Positions 7,326-13,505 of a DNA stretch of 27,657 nt are shown piece after piece. A program made the translations under genes and the position numbers. The first letter of the stretch is position 1; the number at the start of each line of letters is the position of its first letter. A model generated the notes under the pieces. That model ran no database searches and was not told where the DNA came from. It saw only the letters and a program-made list of their open reading frames with translations. This DNA comes from a virus. The stretch is from positions 1-27,657 of the IMG/VR virus record IMGVR_UViG_3300025601_000092, one strand, 5' to 3'.

Positions 7326-8596
7326 TATGCCAGCTTTCCAACCAATACGGCTGACGAGGAGCTTATAAAAAATAGGCTTGCTGCTGCCCATCGGGTATCA
7401 ATAGACAAAGCATCGTCAACAGAGTTTATTGTAACTCCAGATCCCAAAAATGTAATAGTTCCTGTTCCTATGTTCATAAAATCCACCTTGTCTCCCGTGC
7501 TAAATGTTGCGCCTGGGATGGTGATCGTAAAAGTTCCGGTTGCGGTTATTAGGCTTGCCTTGTCGCCAAGGACAAGAGTGTAAGCGGCAGTCTTGGATGA
7601 AACTGTAGAAGTTTTTGGAGTGTAATCCGATAGGTCAATACCGACAGTTTGTGTGCCGGCATCATAAGTAACTGGATGTGTTGCTGCTACCACACCCGTT
7701 GGGCCTAAATCAGAAACTATGATTAAGCCAGCCATCGAACTGTGATACTGGCATGCGTAGTAGAGATTGTCTGGGGCATCAAATGGGACTTCCCAAATAA
7801 TTGTTCCTGCCTCGGCGGCACCGTTTGTAACCCCACCCGAGTAAACGTCTCCAGAGCTATATGCCCCAGAAACTGTCTGAATCCAGAAGGGGTGGCCAGA
7901 AGCGTTCACGTTTAAAATGTACCTGTGGCCACGAATTACAGAAAGGGTTGGGTTGTCCGCGCCATTTATGTTGTATGCGCTAGCACCAGAGTTTGTTATT
8001 GTGTAGGTAATTCCGCCGCTGGCACCCTCCGGCCCAGGCACTATGGAATCTGGACCTATTGGACCAGCTGGCCCAATTTCGCCTGCAGGCCCTTCGGGCC
8101 CGACGGTCCCAACGACAGCCTGTACCCAAAAGTTGTCGTAAAAAATGTACAGTTTCCCTTCATCGGTGTCCCACCAGAGCGGCGTAGCTTCTGTGTCTGT
8201 TGGAGCGGTGCTACTAATTTCAACACCACCGCCACCCGAGGAATAACTAAGTGCCGTCCAAGTAGAAACTCCATCGCCAAGTTTTAGCTTGTTAGTATCT
8301 GACTCAAAACCCGGCTCGCCAGATGCTAAAATAGAGCTATCGGCAACCCATTGGGCTGCCGTGCTTCTCCTTAGATTGATAGAAGACTGGGGGGCAGCAG
8401 AAGTTCCACCGTCTATAACCAAGGCGTTTTGATCAATAGCTATCTGATTACCAATAAAGGTAATAGGTGAAGCGGCACTAACAATAGAGACGCTGGTCTC
8501 ATTGGCTAGCCAGGCTGTACCGTCCCAAGTCCAGGTACGTCCTTCTGCGGAGTACTCGTCATTGATGCTGGGGGAATCCGGGAAGTTAATTGGCAT
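7325..8596 (-). CDS. Mosaic tail fibre with Mtd-N, collagen-like and cupredoxin-like domains
   Basis: 423 aa. Order: INFPDSP domain (1-30); Mtd-N-like domain (about 73-118, INLRRSTAAQW...FESDTNKLKLGDG); EATPLWWDTDEGKLYIFYDNFW block (137-158); collagen-like GPEGPAGEIGPAGPIGP (166-182); a cupredoxin-like domain (about 195-295); then a beta domain (335-423) that shuts like other phage fibres. In the cupredoxin region GHPFWI supplies H235, and YYACQYHSSM supplies C282, H285 and M288, i.e. C-x2-H-x2-M as in amicyanin, with an upstream His: a full type 1 copper ligand set. Residues 73-170 are closely similar to 540-640 of the 900-aa protein, a sign of module exchange. Real copper binding is untested. 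Confidence 0.85.
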   Translation of the reverse strand: MPINFPDSPSINDEYSAEGRTWTWDGTAWLANETSVSIVSAASPITFIGNQIAIDQNALVIDGGTSAAPQSSINLRRSTAAQWVADSSILASGEPGFESDTNKLKLGDGVSTWTALSYSSGGGGVEISSTAPTDTEATPLWWDTDEGKLYIFYDNFWVQAVVGTVGPEGPAGEIGPAGPIGPDSIVPGPEGASGGITYTITNSGASAYNINGADNPTLSVIRGHRYILNVNASGHPFWIQTVSGAYSSGDVYSGGVTNGAAEAGTIIWEVPFDAPDNLYYACQYHSSMAGLIIVSDLGPTGVVAATHPVTYDAGTQTVGIDLSDYTPKTSTVSSKTAAYTLVLGDKASLITATGTFTITIPGATFSTGDKVDFMNIGTGTITFLGSGVTINSVDDALSIDTRWAAASLFFISSSSAVLVGKLA

Positions 8597-8598
8597 AA

Positions 8599-8731
8599 GA
8601 ATATTTTACCATACTTTTATTTTTTAAATTATGAATGCCTTCGTTTTTTACATAGTGGTATAGTTTTAGCTTATCCCGCCTTGCGTTTCAAACTCGGTTG
8701 CTTCCCAATCAATTATTTCTTCGTTCCACGC
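8599..8731 (-). repeat. Promoter-plus-gene-end repeat, copy B, with a gene remnant
   Basis: Duplicate of 3969-4102. It contains a decayed 3' end of a MAHFAELDENN-family gene: in one minus-strand frame at about 8668-8730 it still reads WNEEIIDWEATEFETQGGIS and stop, but the rest of that gene is absent. The remnant has been joined to a different small gene (8713-8829), which uses another frame across the join. Confidence 0.85.
8603..8611 (-). promoter_or_regulatory. Leaderless tail-unit promoter, copy 4
   Basis: TGG-TAAAAT on the minus strand, 6 nt before ATG 8596. The 6 nt and upstream AT-rich block are identical to the copy at 5791. Confidence 0.65.
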
Positions 8732-8829
8732 AGCTCGGCAAACATCTCGATTTGATTCTCATTCACTTCCATAAGCTTTTCATAAACCTGAAAGTTAGTA
8801 ATGCGTACGGATGTGCCTTCTTCAGCCAT
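8713..8829 (-). CDS. 38-aa protein ending in borrowed sequence
   Basis: ATG 8829 lies 2 nt after the stop of the 77-aa gene. The product is MAEEGTSVRITNFQVYEKLM followed by EVNENQIEMFAELRGTKK: a short charged helix with heptad-like spacing. The final codons (GGA ACG AAG AAA TAA) lie in the duplicated repeat copy B, read in a different frame from the relic there, so a longer protein was probably truncated when the repeat landed. Its function is unknown; the MAEEGTSVRITN opening looks conserved-phage-like, but I cannot assign a family. Confidence 0.55.
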   Translation of the reverse strand: MAEEGTSVRITNFQVYEKLMEVNENQIEMFAELRGTKK

Positions 8830-8831
8830 TG

Positions 8832-9065
8832 TTATGCGCCCGTGATTGCGGAGATTTCTTCAGCGGTCAACCCAAGCTCTGCAAGTTTTGCAACACCTGA
8901 AGCCTTGGCTTCTGCTTTTGCCTCAGACGCTTCTTCGTCTGCCACCCGGTCTGCCTCTGACTGAATTGCCATAGCTTCACGCTCATCTATCTCGGCTTGC
9001 GTCAATGGAATCTCCTCACGGGTTCCAGTCGAGCAGTTGATTACTATTTTAGTTGGATTAGACAT
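8832..9065 (-). CDS. Small tail-module protein, Ala/Glu-rich helix
   Basis: 77 aa. MSNPTKIVINCSTGTREEIPLT, then QAEIDERE, a long Ala/Glu-rich helix (about residues 30-60), and a C-terminal KLAELGLTAEEISAITG. The pattern (NC-x-TG...PLT-x-x-E...helix...LGLT-x-EE) recurs in small proteins next to phage tail-fibre genes; no function is established. It overlaps the end of the upstream gene by 8 nt. Confidence 0.75.
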   Translation of the reverse strand: MSNPTKIVINCSTGTREEIPLTQAEIDEREAMAIQSEADRVADEEASEAKAEAKASGVAKLAELGLTAEEISAITGA

Positions 9066-9393
9066 TATCTACTTCTTTCCATGTAAGGGTTTCTTCGTCC
9101 CATGTGTACATTTTATCATCTTCAGGATACGTAGAAGGGGCTTGCCATTGGCAAGTCTCGTCTAGCTCCCAAGAAGGGTAAGGCTGAGGCGCTATGAAAG
9201 CGTCTAGCTCTGAGTCGTAACTGAATCCGACACCTGCATAGTTGAACCGAATGGTTGCGTTGTAGCTGGTTTGAATCCAAGTGCCGCCGAGGTTGTCAAC
9301 CAACCAGTCGTAGCCCTCGTTAGGAAAAGCATTGTTAGTGACCAACACTCTAGTTACAATGTTGTTCTCGTCTAGTTCTGCAAAGTGTGCCAT
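9058..9393 (-). CDS. Adhesin-partner protein of the MAHFAELDENN family
   Basis: 111 aa, MAHFAELDENNIVTRVLVTN, with EGYDWLVDNLGG, a TSYNATIRFNYAGVGFSYD core, DAFIAPQPYPSW, and a C-terminal YTWDEETLTWKE. The DNLGG block is shared with the 6081 copy but not with 4035. Its start overlaps the stop of the 448-aa glycine-rich adhesin (TAATG), the tightest coupling of the four copies. See 4035 for the functional inference. Confidence 0.8.
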   Translation of the reverse strand: MAHFAELDENNIVTRVLVTNNAFPNEGYDWLVDNLGGTWIQTSYNATIRFNYAGVGFSYDSELDAFIAPQPYPSWELDETCQWQAPSTYPEDDKMYTWDEETLTWKEVDNV

Positions 9394-10739
9394 TATGCGC
9401 CATACCTAACTATTACAACACCTGAACCGCCAGCACCACCAGCAGCACCACCATCTCCACCACCACCGCCACCGCCGCCGGTGTTTACGGTTGCCGAAAC
9501 ACCAGTCGTGGTATTACCTGCCGGACCGCCTGCACCACCGCCAGAAGAAGCCGTTCCAGCTGTATACCCTGGTTGCCTGCTCCAACCACCGCCACCGCCA
9601 CCGCCTGCTCTTGAAATAGATGTCCCTGTTATTGAGCTTGCAACGCCGCCACCGCCATTTCCGCAAACAAACGAGTTTTGTCCATTACTACCAATCGCAC
9701 CAGCACCGCCACCGCCGCCACCTGAAAAAGAACTATCCGCTGTAAACCCAGTTCCGCCAGAGTAACCCTGATTGGTAGTTCCGCTACCTGCTCCACCTGT
9801 AGGTACATAGCCAGACTGACCACCACCGCTACCGCCTGAGCCTGCTGCAATTCCACCACTACCGCCGCCGCCGCCGTTAGCTCCCGATTGTGAAGTTATA
9901 GTGCTGAAAACAGAATTTGACCCGTTAGCTTCAGTTGCACCACCGGCACCAATTGTCACAGTGTAGTTTGTAGCTACTATAAGGGATAGTGCAGACTCAG
10001 CGCTTGCGCCACCACCAGAAGTTCCTGCGCTCGTTCTATAACCACCGCCGCCACCACCGCCGCCGTGATTATCCCCTGCGCCACCACCGCCTGCGATAAC
10101 TAGGTACTCACAAGTCAAGTCCTCGGTAGGTGTGAACGTGCCTGATGCTGTAAAGACGTGTACCCATTTGTTATTGGCTTTGTCATAGCTAATCATTCCG
10201 CCAGTTGCTTTTGGTGCGCCTGAGCCAGCGGTTGATTTTATTCCGTATAGGGTTGCGGTGCTGTGTTCTACAAAGTTTCCAGCCAGATTTTGCAACAAGA
10301 TGCTAGCGATTGCGTCTGTGCCGCTCCAATAATCAGCCCAGATAAACTGCAAAGCAGAAGTCGCATTGTTTTCTTCTACAGTTTCGGCGCTTGCGGTTTT
10401 AGCAACGCCTGAAACTGAATAGTTAGGAATGTAGATATTTGTTGAAGCAAAAGTGCTTGCGGTGTCATTTACAGAAGTTGAGCGCCCACATCTAAAACCA
10501 TTAGCGTTATTAGACACTGAATCGCTTTGTCCACTGCCCGAACCTTCGCCGTACAACCTACGCATTGAATAAGTGGCAGTTGATACGCCATTAAATTGAG
10601 CAAAAATGTCTTGCCTGTTGGAGTTGTCGCACCTTGCGCTTATAACCAACTTAAGGTCGGTATAGTCCGCTGGGATTGCCGAAAAAGTAATGCTCGACTG
10701 TCCACCTGAGCCGACTGTTACTGTCTGTATTGCTTGCAT
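9393..10739 (-). CDS. Adhesin: N-terminal beta domain plus Gly-rich domain
   Basis: 448 aa. Residues 1-165 (MQAIQTVTVGSGGQSSITFS...TLYGIKS) form the same beta domain as the whole 163-aa and 193-aa proteins upstream: a VTVGSG-ASSITF opening, DL-x-LVIS, an S/T-rich middle, and a TLYGI close. After a linker (NKWVHVFTASGTFTPTEDLTCEYLVIAGGGGAG) comes about 230 residues of Gly-rich sequence ending GGSGVVIVRYGA. It combines two surface modules found separately elsewhere in the unit and is likely a receptor-binding tip. Confidence 0.85.
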   Translation of the reverse strand: MQAIQTVTVGSGGQSSITFSAIPADYTDLKLVISARCDNSNRQDIFAQFNGVSTATYSMRRLYGEGSGSGQSDSVSNNANGFRCGRSTSVNDTASTFASTNIYIPNYSVSGVAKTASAETVEENNATSALQFIWADYWSGTDAIASILLQNLAGNFVEHSTATLYGIKSTAGSGAPKATGGMISYDKANNKWVHVFTASGTFTPTEDLTCEYLVIAGGGGAGDNHGGGGGGGGYRTSAGTSGGGASAESALSLIVATNYTVTIGAGGATEANGSNSVFSTITSQSGANGGGGGSGGIAAGSGGSGGGQSGYVPTGGAGSGTTNQGYSGGTGFTADSSFSGGGGGGAGAIGSNGQNSFVCGNGGGGVASSITGTSISRAGGGGGGGWSRQPGYTAGTASSGGGAGGPAGNTTTGVSATVNTGGGGGGGGDGGAAGGAGGSGVVIVRYGA

Positions 10740-10742
10740 TGT

Positions 10743-11153
10743 TTACGCCTTCTTCTTCTTGTAGTTTAGCCTAGACCTGATTCTGTTACACTCGGCACAT
10801 TCCCTCACACCGTTTTTGCGAGTCATAATGTTTTCCTGAACCATTGAGTGACCGCACTTGAAGCCGCCCTTAACATCTATTGCGTGCATTCCTGCCAAGG
10901 TGTTTTCTTTTGGCGTTGTAAGGCGCAAGTGATTTGGGTTGAAGCATCTGCGGTGGATGCACTTTCCTCCATCACATTCGCCTTTGGCTGCTGCCTCATT
11001 GTGGCACTGGTGGTCTATTACCTTGCCTTTTGGAATCTCTCCGTATAAGGCCATCCAAGCAACTCTGTGCGCAGCGTGGTTTTTACCATCCACAAAAGTC
11101 TGCCCATAGCCGTTTGGTCTAGTTGATTTTTCCCAGATTAGACATTCGTTCAT
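10743..11153 (-). CDS. HNH endonuclease inside the tail unit
   Basis: 136 aa. HNH-type core: an AHRVAWMALYGEIPKG lead-in, D47-H48 (VIDHQC), C50, C70 and N74-H75 (CFNPNHLRL), with extra Cys/His (C60, C65, H67). The C-terminal tail has a second metal-site pattern (FKCGH...ECAEC) and ends lysine-rich. Such small HNH enzymes are usually homing or free-standing mobile endonucleases in phages. It fits the unit exactly: its ATG overlaps the upstream stop (TGATG), and its stop lies 3 nt before the adhesin start, so it is co-translated with structural genes. Its target is unknown. Confidence 0.9.
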   Translation of the reverse strand: MNECLIWEKSTRPNGYGQTFVDGKNHAAHRVAWMALYGEIPKGKVIDHQCHNEAAAKGECDGGKCIHRRCFNPNHLRLTTPKENTLAGMHAIDVKGGFKCGHSMVQENIMTRKNGVRECAECNRIRSRLNYKKKKA

Positions 11154-11644
11154 CAGGAAGCAATTCCGTATATGGAGAAAACTGTGCCTGCATCAAAAGT
11201 TTGACCCGAAGCATCAGTTAGCGTAAGGCTGCTTATGGCAGTGGTGCTTGCCCATCTTGCTGCGCCTCCACGAACATCATCAGGGTTATTATCTCTAATA
11301 AGCATTGTTTTGTGTTTGTCTGTGGCGCTATAATCCATAAATTGAATTATCGAGCTTGAATTGTTTGCGGCTAGCACAAAGAAAATTCTTGAGGATGTGC
11401 TTGAAGATGCGGAACTGCCGTTTCCTTGCATCCAAACCAGTGACCCATTTGAGCTGTCCCCGTTTGGATAAATTTCTACGCTTACCGTACTGGGTGCTGA
11501 CACGCCGCCAGACACAACCAAAACTAAGTCCCGATAAGTCTGCGGAATACTCGCAAAGGTCACTGAGCTTGCAGACGAACCTAGCGTGATTGTTTGCAGT
11601 GGTATGTAGGTTGCTACAGGTGGGTCATAAACTGTTTGCGTCAT
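11153..11644 (-). CDS. Tail surface protein, single beta domain
   Basis: 163 aa. MTQTVYDPPVATYIPLQTIT, then LGSSASSVTFASIPQTYRDLVLVVSGG ... GTVFSIYGIAS. It matches the N-terminal domain of the 448-aa adhesin and the 193-aa protein (opening TITLGS-ASSVTF, closing F-S-x-YGI), a jelly-roll-like domain common in phage fibre modules. It has no Gly-rich extension. Probable virion decoration or fibre accessory protein. Confidence 0.75.
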   Translation of the reverse strand: MTQTVYDPPVATYIPLQTITLGSSASSVTFASIPQTYRDLVLVVSGGVSAPSTVSVEIYPNGDSSNGSLVWMQGNGSSASSSTSSRIFFVLAANNSSSIIQFMDYSATDKHKTMLIRDNNPDDVRGGAARWASTTAISSLTLTDASGQTFDAGTVFSIYGIAS

Positions 11645-11646
11645 TA

Positions 11647-12228
11647 TTACGCCGCCTTTCGTATGCCGTAGAGCGAGAAGCGAGAACCAGCCACGAAGCT
11701 GTTAGAGCTTTCGCCAAGAATAGTTACTGATGCAACTGCGTCTGTTGAGTTGTATAAGCCGGAACTAAAAACTAAATAATTGTTTGCTGCAACGGCTCCA
11801 CTGAATGAGCGAGTTGTAGTTGTCTTGCTAGTTGAGGCAAAGTCTAAAACATCAATTACTGTCGAACCAAATGCGCTTGATGGTGCATTTGCGGATGTAG
11901 TAACGCCGGCAATAATTGCGGAGGTTGAGGTGCTGGCATAGCTGTTTAACGAAGAAAGGCTGGCATAAAGCCTGTGATGTGCGTAGCTATTAGTTGTGAC
12001 TTCGTTTATTCGTAGCAAGAAGTTTGCGGTGGTATCGGATTTTGTATCTCTACTTGTCATTCTTATCTGCAAGTGCTGGTAATCTGCGCCATAAGTGCTT
12101 GTTAGGTTATCAAAAACTATAGAAGCTTGTGTGCCTGTCAGAATCTCAGTAGCTAGTAGGTCATAGCTGTCTAATGCGACTGGTGCTTCATAAGTGGATG
12201 CCCCAAGCAGGGCTAAGCTGAAAGCCAT
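11647..12228 (-). CDS. Tail surface protein, single beta domain
   Basis: 193 aa. MAFSLALLGASTYEAPVALD, then TEILTGTQASIVFDNL, YQHLQIRMTSRD and SRFSLYGIRKAA. It has the same domain layout as the 163-aa neighbour and the 448-aa N-terminus. The phrase HLQIR...SRFSLYGI is well known from phage tail proteins. Two single-domain paralogues followed by a domain-fused adhesin suggest local duplication. TAA-TA-ATG spacing links it to the next gene. Confidence 0.75.
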   Translation of the reverse strand: MAFSLALLGASTYEAPVALDSYDLLATEILTGTQASIVFDNLTSTYGADYQHLQIRMTSRDTKSDTTANFLLRINEVTTNSYAHHRLYASLSSLNSYASTSTSAIIAGVTTSANAPSSAFGSTVIDVLDFASTSKTTTTRSFSGAVAANNYLVFSSGLYNSTDAVASVTILGESSNSFVAGSRFSLYGIRKAA

Positions 12229-12230
12229 TA

Positions 12231-12740
12231 TTAAGCTCCCAGGTCACCGAGCAGTACATAGGTGTCTGTAGCAACACACTTTACGCCAGCTGGTGAGTAT
12301 TGAGCAGCGGTCTTCAAGTTTCCATCTGCGCCATTTAGTGTCTTCCCTGCACCAGCTGCAAAAGTAATTTGGCCAGCAACATTCTGGAGGAAGTCAACCT
12401 GCTGCCCTACTGCAAGTCCCTCAACTGTAATTGTAATTGCAGCTGAATTTAGGATTAGCTTGCCAGCATCACCGGAGACTATCGAGTAAGCACTCGACTT
12501 TGTTTCTATGGTCTGAGTTGAGCTAAAGGTTCCATCGGTACCATTTGTTCCATTGGTTCCATCAGCACCAGCTGGACCCTGAATGCCGCCGTATGCCAAT
12601 GAAGTCCACGCTGTAGCGCCGTCTCCAAGCTTAAACTTGTCAGTGTCTGTCTCAACGCCGAACTCTGCGACTGCAAGAGTCGGGTTTGCAGCGGTCCACT
12701 CGGAAGCTGTGCCCCTTCTGAATTGAATATTAATTGCCAT
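12231..12740 (-). CDS. Short tail fibre: Mtd-N, collagen-like linker, beta tip
   Basis: 169 aa. Residues 5-52 are the Mtd-N-like domain (FRRGTASEWTAANPTLAVAE, FGVETDTDKFKLGDGATAW). Residues 54-72 are collagen-like (GIQGPAGADGTNGTNGTDG). The remaining beta domain (SSAYSIVSGDAGKLILNSAAI...TDTYVLLGDLGA) closes like the 215-aa protein at 18389 (YLFGDLTA). It looks like a trimeric short fibre. The start is coupled to the upstream stop (TAATG). Confidence 0.85.
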   Translation of the reverse strand: MAINIQFRRGTASEWTAANPTLAVAEFGVETDTDKFKLGDGATAWTSLAYGGIQGPAGADGTNGTNGTDGTFSSTQTIETKSSAYSIVSGDAGKLILNSAAITITVEGLAVGQQVDFLQNVAGQITFAAGAGKTLNGADGNLKTAAQYSPAGVKCVATDTYVLLGDLGA

Positions 12741-12967
12741 TACACGCCTCCAGCGTCAATCGATGTTATTCCAGTATATACTGACAATGGCGTTCCGCCG
12801 TCAATGTTTGCCAATGTAGCCCCAGCTGCACCAGTCGCACCAGTGTTACCAGTTGGGCCTGTGGTACCCACTGATTCCCAAATAGATCCAGTCCAGCTCC
12901 ATGAACGATTTCCAACTGTATGGACATCACCAACTGTTGGTGAGTCAGGAAGATTAATGGTAGACAT
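12740..12967 (-). CDS. INLPDSP-type tail-fibre N-terminal protein with collagen-like segment
   Basis: 75 aa. MSTINLPDSPTVGDVHTVGN, then RSWSWTGSIWESVG, then GPTGNTGATGAAGATL. First gene of the nine-gene unit running to 8713; leaderless promoter at 12974-12982. Because the protein is so short it may act as an anchor for the fibre encoded next. Confidence 0.8.
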   Translation of the reverse strand: MSTINLPDSPTVGDVHTVGNRSWSWTGSIWESVGTTGPTGNTGATGAAGATLANIDGGTPLSVYTGITSIDAGGV

Positions 12968-12973
12968 GCTTAT

Positions 12974-12982
12974 ATTTTACCA
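12974..12982 (-). promoter_or_regulatory. Leaderless tail-unit promoter, copy 5
   Basis: TGG-TAAAAT on the minus strand, 6 nt before ATG 12967, within the shared AT-rich block (to about 13004). Confidence 0.65.
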
Positions 12983-13010
12983 TACTTTTGTTTTTAAATT
13001 ATGATGCTTT

Positions 13011-13049
13011 TTAGGTTTCGGACAGTGGGCTCTGGAAGTTAGTTGGCAT
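13011..13049 (-). pseudogene. 12-codon relic of an INFPDSP gene with intact promoter
   Basis: ATG 13049 opens MPTNFQSPLSET and stop: clearly the INFPDSP start (MPINFPDSPS) with small deletions and a frame change. Its promoter (TGG-TAAAAT at 13056-13064, exactly 6 nt before ATG) is still perfect. The relic lies immediately upstream of the 12974 unit promoter, so two tail-unit promoters stand in tandem. Confidence 0.65.
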
Positions 13050-13088
13050 AGGTATATTTTACCATGCCTAATTTATTTTTTTTGACCA

Positions 13089-13505
13089 CTAGGCGCTCCA
13101 TGAGATTACCACATGAGACCCTGCCCCACTACCAACGACTACTGGATAAGAGTTTCCTGGCGTTACTTGGCTAAAAAATTTAATGGACTCCGCGCCCTGC
13201 CCTGCAAATCCAAAACCAAAAGCAAATCCATAACCAACTTGCCGGGCTCCGTATCCTGACGGGTAATAGCTAGACCCTGAAGTGTTTTGCTTTTCGTCCT
13301 CAACTCTCGCATCTCCACCGGAGGCCGATACAGAGTTAAACGAAGAAGCCCCGCCAGAGCTAGCCCCACCGTTCCCACCACGAGCCAAAACTTCCACATT
13401 GGTAACATCGGCAGGGGCAGTGAACGTACCAGACGTCTTAAATACTTGGCTGGTGTTTAAAGGTGCTCCACCGCCGCCGCTAAGTCCTGCTAGTGAAATT
13501 GCCAT
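13089..13505 (-). CDS. Short Gly/Ser-rich tail protein
   Basis: 138 aa. The frame opens at 13520, but ATG 13505 overlaps the stop of the 900-aa fibre (TAATG) and gives MAISLAGLSGGGGAPLNTSQ. It has VFKTSGTFTAPADVTNVEVLARGGNGG, then a shortened Gly-rich part ending GSGAGSHVVISWSA, equivalent to the GVVIVRY edge of the larger adhesins. It is probably a reduced adhesin tip on the 900-aa fibre; no partner-family gene follows it. Confidence 0.75.
   Translation of the reverse strand: MAISLAGLSGGGGAPLNTSQVFKTSGTFTAPADVTNVEVLARGGNGGASSGGASSFNSVSASGGDARVEDEKQNTSGSSYYPSGYGARQVGYGFAFGFGFAGQGAESIKFFSQVTPGNSYPVVVGSGAGSHVVISWSA

Noticed and set aside
9385-9765. Long plus-strand proline-rich frame
   Set aside because: It is the mirror of the glycine-rich codons of the 448-aa adhesin (GGN read backwards gives Pro and Ala). 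No ribosome site, and wrong strand for the operon.
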